A DNA stretch of 64,000 bases from Niastella koreensis GR20-10. GTDB lineage: Bacteria > Bacteroidota > Bacteroidia > Chitinophagales > Chitinophagaceae. Location of the stretch: the NCBI RefSeq assembly GCF_000246855.1, contig NC_016609.1, forward strand, positions 7,762,744 to 7,826,743. The letters are read 5' to 3'. The notes under the pieces are model-generated. The model did no database searches. It worked only from the letters and a program-made list of their open reading frames with translations, and was not told the origin of the DNA. Numbering within the stretch: the stretch's first letter is position 1; each line of letters opens with the position of its first letter. Of this stretch, positions 1-7,502 are shown one piece after another. The position numbers and the translations under genes were made by a program.

Positions 1-540
1 TGCCCCGGGTTCTATTTCGCCGGTACGGATGTGAGATGTTTTATTGAGCGTATACGCGTATTGAATACTGAAGTGCATGGTACCACCGGGCGCCAGCGAA
101 GGAACCGGCACCATCATATTGGTGCCATCTATCCGTAAGCGGTTGCTGTCGATGGCAGCACTGTTAACCTGAAAGGAGGAAATACGTACGCCATCGGTAA
201 TATCGTGTGCTCTTACCGACATCATGCGCATGCTTCCCTTTTTGTAAATATTGGGATACAGCTTGAAAACGATCTGCTGTAATGTGTTTGGACTATTATT
301 TACGTAATCAATGTCAACCTTGCCGGTCAGCAGCCGGGTTTCGGGATTAAAGTTGATATCGAGGTTATAGGTCCCGGTATTCTGCCAGTATTTGCTGCCC
401 GGTTCCCCGCTGTTGGTACGGGTGCCTTTTTCATATGCGGCCGGCAAATTACGGGGCATGCTCAATGTTTCCTGGGCATTTACCTGTACGCTGCCAATCA
501 ATGCCAGTATTACCAGTGACCGTTTAATCAACATACTCAT
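1..540 (-). CDS. M1 family metallopeptidase, N-terminal part (cut by window edge)
   Basis: The reverse strand is open from an ATG at 540 to position 1, giving the first 180 residues. A signal peptide of about 22 residues ends in VNAQ. The mature part contains NSGEPGSKYWQN followed by a beta-rich stretch with FNPETRLLTGKVDIDYVNN and IVFKLYPN, which resembles the N-terminal saddle domain of Bacteroidota M1 (gluzincin) aminopeptidases. The catalytic HExxH region lies outside the window, so activity cannot be judged. Inference: an exported zinc aminopeptidase. An alternative start is the ATG at 534. Confidence 0.75.
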   Translation of the reverse strand, partial: MSMLIKRSLVILALIGSVQVNAQETLSMPRNLPAAYEKGTRTNSGEPGSKYWQNTGTYNLDINFNPETRLLTGKVDIDYVNNSPNTLQQIVFKLYPNIYKKGSMRMMSVRAHDITDGVRISSFQVNSAAIDSNRLRIDGTNMMVPVPSLAPGGTMHFSIQYAYTLNKTSHIRTGEIEPGA

Positions 541-605
541 CGTTTAATTATAGATAAATATACAAACCTCATTGGCTATTTCCCTGCCATTCATAAAAAG
601 CAAAA

Positions 606-632
606 TCCTCCCGATGCATCGGGAGGACTTTA
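606..632 (-). terminator. Intrinsic terminator after the 655-2205 gene
   Basis: A perfect 22-nt palindrome at 606-627 (arms TCCTCCCGATG / CATCGGGAGGA) is followed on the reverse strand by a T-rich run. It sits between the end of the 655-2205 gene and the start of the M1 peptidase gene. Confidence 0.8.
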
Positions 633-654
633 CCTATTCTATATAAAACTATAA

Positions 655-2205
655 TTAACGCCGGTGTTTACTTTGTAAATATTTCCCATATACGATTTCC
701 TGCATGGGTTTCTGGTAAACTTTACTTTCCGTCCACGAAATAATATCCAGGTAAGCGAAGGCCCGTGTTTCGTACGGGTTCTTTTCCAGGTGTTTGATCT
801 TATTTAAGAATTTTTCCAATTCAGGTTTTAATTCCCGCGGACTGATGCCAAAAGAATGGCGAAGGAATTTCAGCATTTCTTCTTCTACCACGGTAATGTT
901 CTTCATGCGGGCCATAAACCGGAAAACCGATTTGCTCAGCGATTCCATCAATTCGAAATTGCCCATTTCATAGTGGGCCAGCATGTGCAGCAACCTGGCG
1001 TAACATTGCAGGTCAATGCGCATATCGAGCGGTCCGTTAATAATGCGTTGCAGGTAATCGATCGCTTTTTCAAAATCACCATTCCCGAAATGCAGGGTGG
1101 CAATTTTGTAATTGAATACCAGGATGCGGTGCTGATCAACAAACAGCGCATATTCTTCCAGCTTTTCTTCAATTTCGGGAACCAGTGCCAGACCTTCCTT
1201 AAAAGTGCCCTGCATCAGGTGCTGGTTGATCTTGGCGCCATTTATATAAATAAACGTATGCGTGCGAAAATTGTCGTGGTGAGTAGCTACCGGTGTTTTG
1301 GAAAACTCTTCAAACTGATTCAGCGTAATTTCAAATTGTTTGAAATTACGCAGGTCAAAATGGGCATTCAGCAGGTTGTGCATGCCTTTTATATAGTGGC
1401 CCGTTTCTACTTCCTTCATTTCCGGATGCTCATTGTACAGGTCTATCCATTTTTGACCATAGCGGTAATACATCAAAAAATCCTGTTTGATAAATGCATA
1501 CCAGTTATAGCTCTGGTACAGGTACAGCCTCTCGTAAAAGCCATCTACCGCATTTTGATCGCTAGGCAAATAATCTTTCAGGTATTTTTTAAGCGCCTGC
1601 TCATCTTCCGGATTGCGGGCATGCCCGTTTAAGACGAACCAACGGTAAAGGAGCAGTGCCAGGTTCGATAAACGTGTTACCCGGTCGATATGGCTGCTGA
1701 TCTCCTGGGCTTCTTCAGCCAGGATAGCTGTTTTTTCGGTGGAACTTCTTGTAATGTGAAGCGTTTCAATCTTTTTTTCGAGGGAAATTACCTGGGCCAG
1801 AAAATTGAATTTCTGGTTGGCGCGTGCGATTTCCTTAGCCCTTTCAAGAATTTTAAGGCTTTGCAGTTTTAATCCCTTATTGTATAGCACCCGCGCATGA
1901 TCAAGGTGTTCACTAAGTTGAAGATCAATGTTTTCGGTGGCTTTTAACAGCCTAAGGCTGCCAAGTAACTGTTTATATAAATGGGTCTTTATGTTGGCAA
2001 GCTGCGGCTTCTGAATGTCTGGAAGTTTTTTAAGTAACAACTTTTCGTCATACTCTGGTAATTTATCCAACGCGTCGAACAGTCGTATGATCTTCAAGTC
2101 TTCATTAGCCGAACTCCTTTTTATATAAAGTTTAAAGTGCCTTTTTTCCGACTTCTCCAGCGAGTGAACCAATTGAAACAACGCATCTGTAAATCGGTTG
2201 GACAT
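655..2205 (-). CDS. Hypothetical helical-repeat protein, 516 aa
   Basis: Not recognised as a named family. The protein is charged and predicted almost wholly alpha-helical, with helix pairs of the kind seen in TPR-like repeat proteins (for example around RLYLYQSYNWYAFIKQDF and LLHMLAHYEMGNFELMES). There is no signal peptide or membrane segment, so it is probably cytoplasmic. It begins at an ATG with no strong ribosome-binding site, stands alone between a terminator at 606-632 and a long upstream region, and is transcribed away from the Pif1-like helicase gene. Inference: a scaffold or protein-binding role; no catalytic motif is visible. Confidence 0.75.
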   Translation of the reverse strand: MSNRFTDALFQLVHSLEKSEKRHFKLYIKRSSANEDLKIIRLFDALDKLPEYDEKLLLKKLPDIQKPQLANIKTHLYKQLLGSLRLLKATENIDLQLSEHLDHARVLYNKGLKLQSLKILERAKEIARANQKFNFLAQVISLEKKIETLHITRSSTEKTAILAEEAQEISSHIDRVTRLSNLALLLYRWFVLNGHARNPEDEQALKKYLKDYLPSDQNAVDGFYERLYLYQSYNWYAFIKQDFLMYYRYGQKWIDLYNEHPEMKEVETGHYIKGMHNLLNAHFDLRNFKQFEITLNQFEEFSKTPVATHHDNFRTHTFIYINGAKINQHLMQGTFKEGLALVPEIEEKLEEYALFVDQHRILVFNYKIATLHFGNGDFEKAIDYLQRIINGPLDMRIDLQCYARLLHMLAHYEMGNFELMESLSKSVFRFMARMKNITVVEEEMLKFLRHSFGISPRELKPELEKFLNKIKHLEKNPYETRAFAYLDIISWTESKVYQKPMQEIVYGKYLQSKHRR

Positions 2206-2877
2206 AATTATGAAATTTGCCTTAAACTCAATACCGGCAAGGGTTTTAGGATTTCTTTCACACTCTTGGCATAATTAAACCGGTACCAACATGTTTTGAA
2301 AGGTACCAATTTACATCCTACTTTTGAATAAGCAAATGAGCAAAATGGTAATGGGAAGCAATCGTTAGCGTGTATAGCAATCATTAGAGGCTCAAAAAAG
2401 AATACGGCAAGATAATATGCAGTATTCAAAAAGACAAATTAGATTTATCTCTTTTTTCATATGGCAAGCAATCGTTAGAGGCCAGCTGTTTCTACAGGTG
2501 GCTTTTTTCATTTAGCCACTGCTAATATAGGTCATTTCTACAATTCACCCCATTTTTTATTGTGCAAGTCATACAAAAAATGCGTTTTTTCGCATTTAAG
2601 TACTTAAAATATGACATTAAAGCTCCTCCAGTTTGTAATATTTCCTTCAAAATTCAGCAAGAATAACCTTTTAGCATCGGTACCTGGTGGATATAAAAAC
2701 ATTTAATGCGAGACTCCAAAATAAGAAGGAAGCAGGTATTAAAAAAGATCAAAAGTTGAAACTACGTCGCGAAACGGGAGTGAGAAAATTGCATTACGAG
2801 CTGAAAAACAATCATTTACAACACGGCAGCTTCTTTCAATGGTCATAATCAATTGAAAAAGAGTTGTTTAATGAGCC
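2206..2877. other. Intergenic region with a threefold short repeat
   Basis: No convincing gene. The motif AGCAATCRTTAG occurs three times on the plus strand, at 2357, 2376 and 2467, and the last two copies extend to AGCAATCRTTAGAGGC. A 53-codon frame (GTG at 2687 to TAA at 2848), rich in Lys and Arg, is open here but has no promoter or ribosome-binding site that supports it. Confidence 0.5.
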
Positions 2878-2978
2878 TTCCCTGTGTCAACCATGTGTGA
2901 AACATGTGTGTTTCATTGGAGAAGTACCCTATTTGACACATGGTCGACACATGGTTGACACAACGTTCACACATGGTT
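2878..2978. repeat. Divergent array of 11-bp phased elements upstream of the helicase
   Basis: On the plus strand, four consecutive 11-bp units start at 2935, 2946, 2957 and 2968 (consensus SACACATGGTT). On the minus strand, two good units (2900-2910 and 2889-2899) and one degenerate unit (2878-2888) read the other way. A 24-bp spacer (2911-2934) separates the arms. Part of the structure is a perfect 15-nt inverted repeat, 2884-2898 against 2947-2961. Inference: a cluster of regulator binding sites. Confidence 0.7.
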
Positions 2979-3044
2979 TAGCCAACCTGAGCCCCGTAAA
3001 ACTTGCTTGGCATCATTTATAATTGCCCTTTCTGCCCCATTACT

Positions 3045-3052
3045 TATCTTGC
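3045..3052 (+). promoter_or_regulatory. Candidate -7 element of the helicase gene
   Basis: TATCTTGC lies 18 nt upstream of the ATG at 3071. It resembles the Bacteroidota -7 consensus TAnnTTTG with one T fewer. Its position makes the internal ATG at 3071, not the alternative start at 3023, the likely translation start. Confidence 0.45.
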
Positions 3053-3070
3053 CGCAAAGTGAGTGTGACC

Positions 3071-5317
3071 ATGGCTTTTTCTACCGATACATCCAATCAT
3101 TTATTTCAACTGGCTGTTCGGTTTGTGAATCAAACAAACCGCCACCTTTTCTTAACCGGAAAAGCAGGCACCGGCAAAACCACCTTTTTAAAATACATCC
3201 GGGAAAACACCTTTAAAAAACTGGCGGTAGTGGCGCCCACAGGCGTGGCCGCCATTAATGCCGGCGGAGTTACCATGCACTCCTTTTTTCAGCTGCCCCA
3301 TGGTTCGTTTTTACCCGCCCAGCCCAGTGGCTGGAATAGTAATAGTGCGTTCAACACCCCGCATACTTTGCTGGCAGGCTTGCGGCTTAACAACGATAAA
3401 AAGATCCTGCTGCAGGAACTGGAACTGCTGATCATCGACGAGGTAAGTATGCTGCGGGCCGATATCCTCGACGAAATTGATTGCATTCTCCGCCATGTTA
3501 GAAGAAAACAGTTCGAGCCCTTTGGGGGCGTGCAGATGCTGTATATCGGTGACCTGTTTCAATTGCCGCCGGTAGTGAAAAATGAAGAATGGGACCTGTT
3601 GAAACATCAATATAAAAGCCCCTTCTTTTTCGACGCCCAGGCCCTGCAACAAAAACCGCCATTGTACCTGGAGTTAAAAAAGATCTACCGCCAGCACGAA
3701 CAGGAGTTCATTGGTGTGCTCAATAATATCCGAAATAATAAGGTTACTGCTGCCGACCTTGATCTTTTGCACCAGCATTACCTGCCGGGGTATGAAAGTT
3801 CACATAACGAAAGCTATATCACGCTTACCACACATAATGCAAAGGCCGATACTATTAACCAGAATCAACTGGAAAAACTCGCCAGCCAATCCAGCGAGTA
3901 CAAGGCCGAGATCACGGGCGATTTTAATGAACGTGCCTACCCGGCCGACCAGGTTCTTCAATTAAAAGTAGGCGCCCAGATCATGTTCATCAAAAACGAT
4001 AAGGGTGAATCACGACGGTTCTTTAATGGCAAGATCGCCACCATTTCCCGCATCGGCGGCGGGGAGGTATATGTGCGATTTGAAGGGGATGAACACGATA
4101 TGCTGTTAGAAAAAGAAACCTGGCGGGCCATTCGTTACCAGTATAACAATGAAGATGATAAAATTGAAGAAGAAGAGATTGGTTCTTTTAAACAATACCC
4201 GGTACGGCTTGCCTGGGCCATCACCATTCATAAAAGCCAGGGGCTCACTTTTGAAAGAGCCATCATCGACGCCGGCGCATCCTTTGCTCCCGGACAGGTA
4301 TATGTAGCCCTTAGCCGGCTTACCTCGCTGGCTGGCCTGGTGCTTTATTCCCGCATTCACCCATCCAGCATAAACACCGATACAAGGGTTATTGAATTTA
4401 CCCGGCTGGAGCAGGAAGAAGATCAGCTGGCACAGGAATTACAGCAGGAACAACAGTTGTTTATTACCCGCTCCCTGGTGCAAACTTTCGACTGGCTAAA
4501 GCTGGGCGAAGGCGTTCAAATTCATTATGATGATTACGAAAAACGCACAATACCCGATAAAAACGCCTGTATCCTTTGGGGTCAGCACTTGTTGGATGCC
4601 GTTTTAAAACAGCAGGAGATGGCCGATAAGTTCACCCGGCAATTGGAACAACTGTTACCCAATGCCCAACAGGATGGCTACCAGTTTCTTCACCAACGGG
4701 TATCGGCCGGCAGCACCTGGTTTTTACAGGCTATGGATGAAATAGAAACATCCATTATCAATCATATAGCAGAAGTAAAACCCAAACCCAAGTCAAAAAA
4801 ATACGTTATCGCCTTACAGCAGTTACTGTTGCTGGCACAACGAAAAAAATTATTGCTTCAACAGGCTGTTCAAATTACTGATGGACTGGTAAAAGGCGCA
4901 AAGGCAACTGACCTGCTGCAACTGGTAGAAGACCAGAAAAGAGCCGACAACATAAAAACAGCTGAAGAAGCGGAAAAGAAAACATCCAAAGCACAAAAAG
5001 GAGATTCGAACCGGATAAGCCTGCAGTTGTTTAAGGAAGGTAAGGACATTGCCGAAATAGCGAACCTGCGACAACTGGCTCCCTCAACCATTGAAACTCA
5101 CCTGGCTTCTTTTATCAGAACGGGTGAACTGGATGTAAAGGAACTCGTTGCTGAAAATAAAATAACCGTTATTCTCCAAACCGTTGAAGAATTGAATTTG
5201 CAAACTGCCGCTACCACCCCGGTTAAAGAAAAACTGGGTGACACCTATTCATATGGCGAAATAAGAGCAGTTTTATATTACAGGGAATGGTTACAGGAAA
5301 GCAAAGCCGCTGGTTAA
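3071..5317 (+). CDS. Pif1/RecD-like superfamily 1B helicase with C-terminal HTH domain
   Basis: ATP-dependent DNA helicase, 748 aa from the ATG at 3071 (a longer frame starts at 3023 but lies upstream of the likely promoter). Visible motifs: Walker A GKAGTGKTT at residues 30-38, Walker B IIDEVSM at 121-127, motif III GDLFQLPP at about 160-167, and a late motif with HKSQGLTF. These match the Pif1-like helicases common in Bacteroidota. The C-terminal region (about 650-740) contains LAPSTIETHLASFIRTGEL, a helix-turn-helix of the type found at the C-terminus of RecQ-like helicases. A Lys/Glu-rich linker precedes it. The upstream region carries the 11-bp phased array. Inference: a role in replication-fork or recombination processing. 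Confidence 0.88.
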   Translation: MAFSTDTSNHLFQLAVRFVNQTNRHLFLTGKAGTGKTTFLKYIRENTFKKLAVVAPTGVAAINAGGVTMHSFFQLPHGSFLPAQPSGWNSNSAFNTPHTLLAGLRLNNDKKILLQELELLIIDEVSMLRADILDEIDCILRHVRRKQFEPFGGVQMLYIGDLFQLPPVVKNEEWDLLKHQYKSPFFFDAQALQQKPPLYLELKKIYRQHEQEFIGVLNNIRNNKVTAADLDLLHQHYLPGYESSHNESYITLTTHNAKADTINQNQLEKLASQSSEYKAEITGDFNERAYPADQVLQLKVGAQIMFIKNDKGESRRFFNGKIATISRIGGGEVYVRFEGDEHDMLLEKETWRAIRYQYNNEDDKIEEEEIGSFKQYPVRLAWAITIHKSQGLTFERAIIDAGASFAPGQVYVALSRLTSLAGLVLYSRIHPSSINTDTRVIEFTRLEQEEDQLAQELQQEQQLFITRSLVQTFDWLKLGEGVQIHYDDYEKRTIPDKNACILWGQHLLDAVLKQQEMADKFTRQLEQLLPNAQQDGYQFLHQRVSAGSTWFLQAMDEIETSIINHIAEVKPKPKSKKYVIALQQLLLLAQRKKLLLQQAVQITDGLVKGAKATDLLQLVEDQKRADNIKTAEEAEKKTSKAQKGDSNRISLQLFKEGKDIAEIANLRQLAPSTIETHLASFIRTGELDVKELVAENKITVILQTVEELNLQTAATTPVKEKLGDTYSYGEIRAVLYYREWLQESKAAG

Positions 5318-5338
5318 CTGGCATTAACTGAATAGCAT

Positions 5339-6049
5339 ATGACACAAATCGATCTGTCGCCCCAGAAAAAGAAAGTAGCCGACAAAGTAGTCATTCTGTC
5401 AAAAGAACTGATTATCCTGCTTGTTGTATTTACGATCAGTCTTTTCAGCTTTTTGTTCATTGCTTACCGGGTTTTTTACCTTGATAAAACCGGCGCCGAT
5501 GAAAAAGCCTTTGCTTTTGCCCACTCGCTGGTAAGTAATGATATGACCGAAATTATGGAGGTCATTACTTTTTTTGGCTCCCACTATTTTCTGATCCCCG
5601 CCAATGTGTTGTTGTGTATTTATTTCCTGGTTAAAAAAAGGGGGCGGTATTCAATAAAAGTAAGCGCCATTGCGCTCAGCAGTGTATCTATTATGTTTGG
5701 GTTGAAACTCCTGTTCAACCGTCATCGCCCGCTGATCCCATTACTCGCACCAGCCAAAGGACTTAGCTTTCCCAGCGGTCATGCTTTTATGAGCGTTTGT
5801 TTTTATGGCTTGCTGATGATCATTATCTGGAAAGAAGAAAAAGCCCACCCGGTTTTAAAATGGACGTTGCTGCTGTTGGTAATAGCTTTGTTGTTGAGTA
5901 TTGGCTTTAGCCGGATCTATTTACGGGTACACTATTTTACAGATGTACTGGCGGGTTATTCCATTGGCTCCCTGTGGCTGTTTCTTAGTTCCTATATTAT
6001 TGACAGAATAAAACCCGCCGGTTTGACGAGCGCCCCTCAGGCGCCCTGA
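5339..6049 (+). CDS. PAP2-family membrane phosphatase
   Basis: Integral membrane lipid phosphatase, 236 aa, with about six hydrophobic segments. All three PAP2 signature motifs are present: K123 to RP at 130-131 (KLLFNRHRP), PSGH at 145-148, and SR at 191-192 with H198 and D202. The substrate is likely a lipid pyrophosphate or phosphatidyl phosphate (undecaprenyl-PP or PgpB-like); the sequence does not decide. It starts 21 nt after the helicase stop and may be cotranscribed. The last eight residues (LTSAPQAP) are encoded by a GC-rich repeat-like stretch that contains the stop codon. Confidence 0.87.
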   Translation: MTQIDLSPQKKKVADKVVILSKELIILLVVFTISLFSFLFIAYRVFYLDKTGADEKAFAFAHSLVSNDMTEIMEVITFFGSHYFLIPANVLLCIYFLVKKRGRYSIKVSAIALSSVSIMFGLKLLFNRHRPLIPLLAPAKGLSFPSGHAFMSVCFYGLLMIIIWKEEKAHPVLKWTLLLLVIALLLSIGFSRIYLRVHYFTDVLAGYSIGSLWLFLSSYIIDRIKPAGLTSAPQAP

Positions 6050-6062
6050 GCGCAGTTGAAGG
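6044..6062. repeat. Short repeat-like element over the PAP2 stop codon
   Basis: CCCTGAGCGCAGTTGAAGG resembles a dispersed Bacteroidota intergenic element known to me as CCCTGAGCGCAGTCGAAGG. Here it supplies the TGA stop of the PAP2 gene. Only one copy is seen in this window, so its repeat status is inferred. Confidence 0.35.
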
Positions 6063-6063
6063 T

Positions 6064-6561
6064 TTAGGTTTTATTTACCACCGGTTTTGGCGTTACTTTT
6101 CGCGTCCAGCGTGATAACTCTGTTTGATCGAATAGCAGGATCAGAGTGCCGCTTTGAAGTTTATAACTGTTGGTACGCAGCAGGGTTTCCAAAAACGCCT
6201 TTTCGTTATAACCAACGCAGGCCATTTTTGTAGTGATAATGCGCTGATTAAACTGCAGCGTTGAATCGGTAAAATCAAACTGCCCGCTCATATTGTTACA
6301 ACCGGTATTGCCGGTGAACTTTTTGGTAGAAAGATCAAAAACCAACCGGGGAATTTTGCCCGTAGCGGTATCTGAAGCCAGCACAGGCTGTAAAAACCAT
6401 TGTCCGCCCAGCTTTGTGGTATCTTTTTCAGGCCCAGGGGCCTGTGCCGCAGGTGTATCTGTTATAGCAGGTTGTGTACTGTCTTGCCTGGGTAAATTGT
6501 TGCCAGGGGAACCATTACAAGACAGTACCCAAATGCCTACTAAAAAAGTAAACGGTCTCAT
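6064..6561 (-). CDS. META-domain (HslJ-like) lipoprotein
   Basis: Exported lipoprotein, 165 aa. The N-terminus ends in a lipobox with Cys at residue 15 (WVLSC). A Pro/Thr-rich linker follows to about residue 48. The rest is a META domain: GGQWFLQPV, then FTGNTGCNNMSGQFDF and a conserved TTKMAC motif, the usual order in HslJ/META proteins. Members are linked to envelope stress or heat-shock tolerance, but the molecular role is unknown. It lies downstream of the YpfJ-type protease gene on the same strand, 42 nt away, and converges with the PAP2 gene. Confidence 0.85.
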   Translation of the reverse strand: MRPFTFLVGIWVLSCNGSPGNNLPRQDSTQPAITDTPAAQAPGPEKDTTKLGGQWFLQPVLASDTATGKIPRLVFDLSTKKFTGNTGCNNMSGQFDFTDSTLQFNQRIITTKMACVGYNEKAFLETLLRTNSYKLQSGTLILLFDQTELSRWTRKVTPKPVVNKT

Positions 6562-6603
6562 GCCGGTATTATCATAAAAAACAATGCCAGGTGGCGGAAG
6601 AAA

Positions 6604-7455
6604 TTAATTTAATGATGGATCATTAAAGGTGTTACCCTGACTTACATCGCCGGTTTCAAATCCTTTTTTAAACCAGTACACACGTTGTGCTGAAGTACCG
6701 TGGGTAAATGATTCAGGAACTACCCGGCCCTGGGCTTCTTTCTGCAACCGGTCGTCGCCAATAGCATTGGCGGCATTCAGCGCCTCTTCGATGTCATTTG
6801 CGTCCAGGATGTTCTTCATTTTTTGGGCGTGATGGGCCCAAACACCGGCCAGGAAATCGGCCTGTAATTCCAGCTTTACGGAGTATTTATTGTATTCTTC
6901 TTCGCTCAATTGCCGACGCAGGCGGTCCATTTTATCACTGGTGCCATTCAGCTTTTGAATATGATGTCCTACTTCATGGGCAACCACATATGCCATGGCA
7001 AAATCGCCGGGGGCATGTAAATGCTCCTGCATTTCTTCAAAAAACGACAGGTCGATATAGAGCTTCTGGTCGCCTGGGCAATAAAAGGGCCCGGTGGCTG
7101 AGCCGGCCATACCGCAGGCGCTTTGCACAGATTCTCTAAAAAGTACCAGGGTGGGATCGGTATAGGTTTTACCCGCATCTGAAAACAGCTTACCCCATAC
7201 ATCTTCGGTATCGGCTAACACCACTTTTACAAAGCTGGCGCGTTCATCGTCCTTCTTTTGTTCTTCAGCGCTCATTTCTTTGGCAGGTCCGCCCTGTGGC
7301 AATACCTGGTTCAGGTCGGAGGTATCTCCACCCAGGAACACTTTCAATAAAATAACAATTACGCCAACAATGCCGCCGCCAACTGCGAGTCCACCGCCGG
7401 AAAATCCTCTGCGGTCTTCAACATTGGTGCTTTCGCGCCGTCCAGCCCATTTCAT
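6604..7455 (-). CDS. ypfJ: YpfJ-family neutral zinc metallopeptidase
   Basis: Membrane-anchored zinc peptidase-like protein, 283 aa. An N-terminal RRESTNVEDRRG stretch precedes one glycine-rich membrane segment (about residues 20-42). The zinc-binding HEVGHH motif is at 160-165, followed by LELQADFLAGVWAHHA with the third metal ligand region. The pair of motifs CGMAGSATGPFYCPGDQ and QADFxAG is characteristic of the YpfJ/KPN_02809 family. Its natural substrate is unknown. A perfect -7 element lies 16 nt upstream of the ATG. Confidence 0.9.
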   Translation of the reverse strand: MKWAGRRESTNVEDRRGFSGGGLAVGGGIVGVIVILLKVFLGGDTSDLNQVLPQGGPAKEMSAEEQKKDDERASFVKVVLADTEDVWGKLFSDAGKTYTDPTLVLFRESVQSACGMAGSATGPFYCPGDQKLYIDLSFFEEMQEHLHAPGDFAMAYVVAHEVGHHIQKLNGTSDKMDRLRRQLSEEEYNKYSVKLELQADFLAGVWAHHAQKMKNILDANDIEEALNAANAIGDDRLQKEAQGRVVPESFTHGTSAQRVYWFKKGFETGDVSQGNTFNDPSLN

Positions 7456-7471
7456 GTTAAATGATTTATTA

Positions 7472-7479
7472 CAAAAATA
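7472..7479 (-). promoter_or_regulatory. -7 promoter element of ypfJ
   Basis: Read on the minus strand this is TATTTTTG, a perfect TAnnTTTG match, 16 nt upstream of the ypfJ start codon. Confidence 0.55.
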
Positions 7480-7502
7480 GGTAGAATAATGTGATGGGAA
7501 GA

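Noticed and set aside
856-1632. 258-codon open frame on the plus strand
   Set aside because: It is the antisense shadow of the 655-2205 gene; its composition (Phe/Gln/Val-rich, no motif) is typical of an antisense frame.
2687-2848. 53-codon Lys/Arg-rich frame beginning with GTG
   Set aside because: No -7 element or ribosome-binding site, and the frame is short; kept only as a note.
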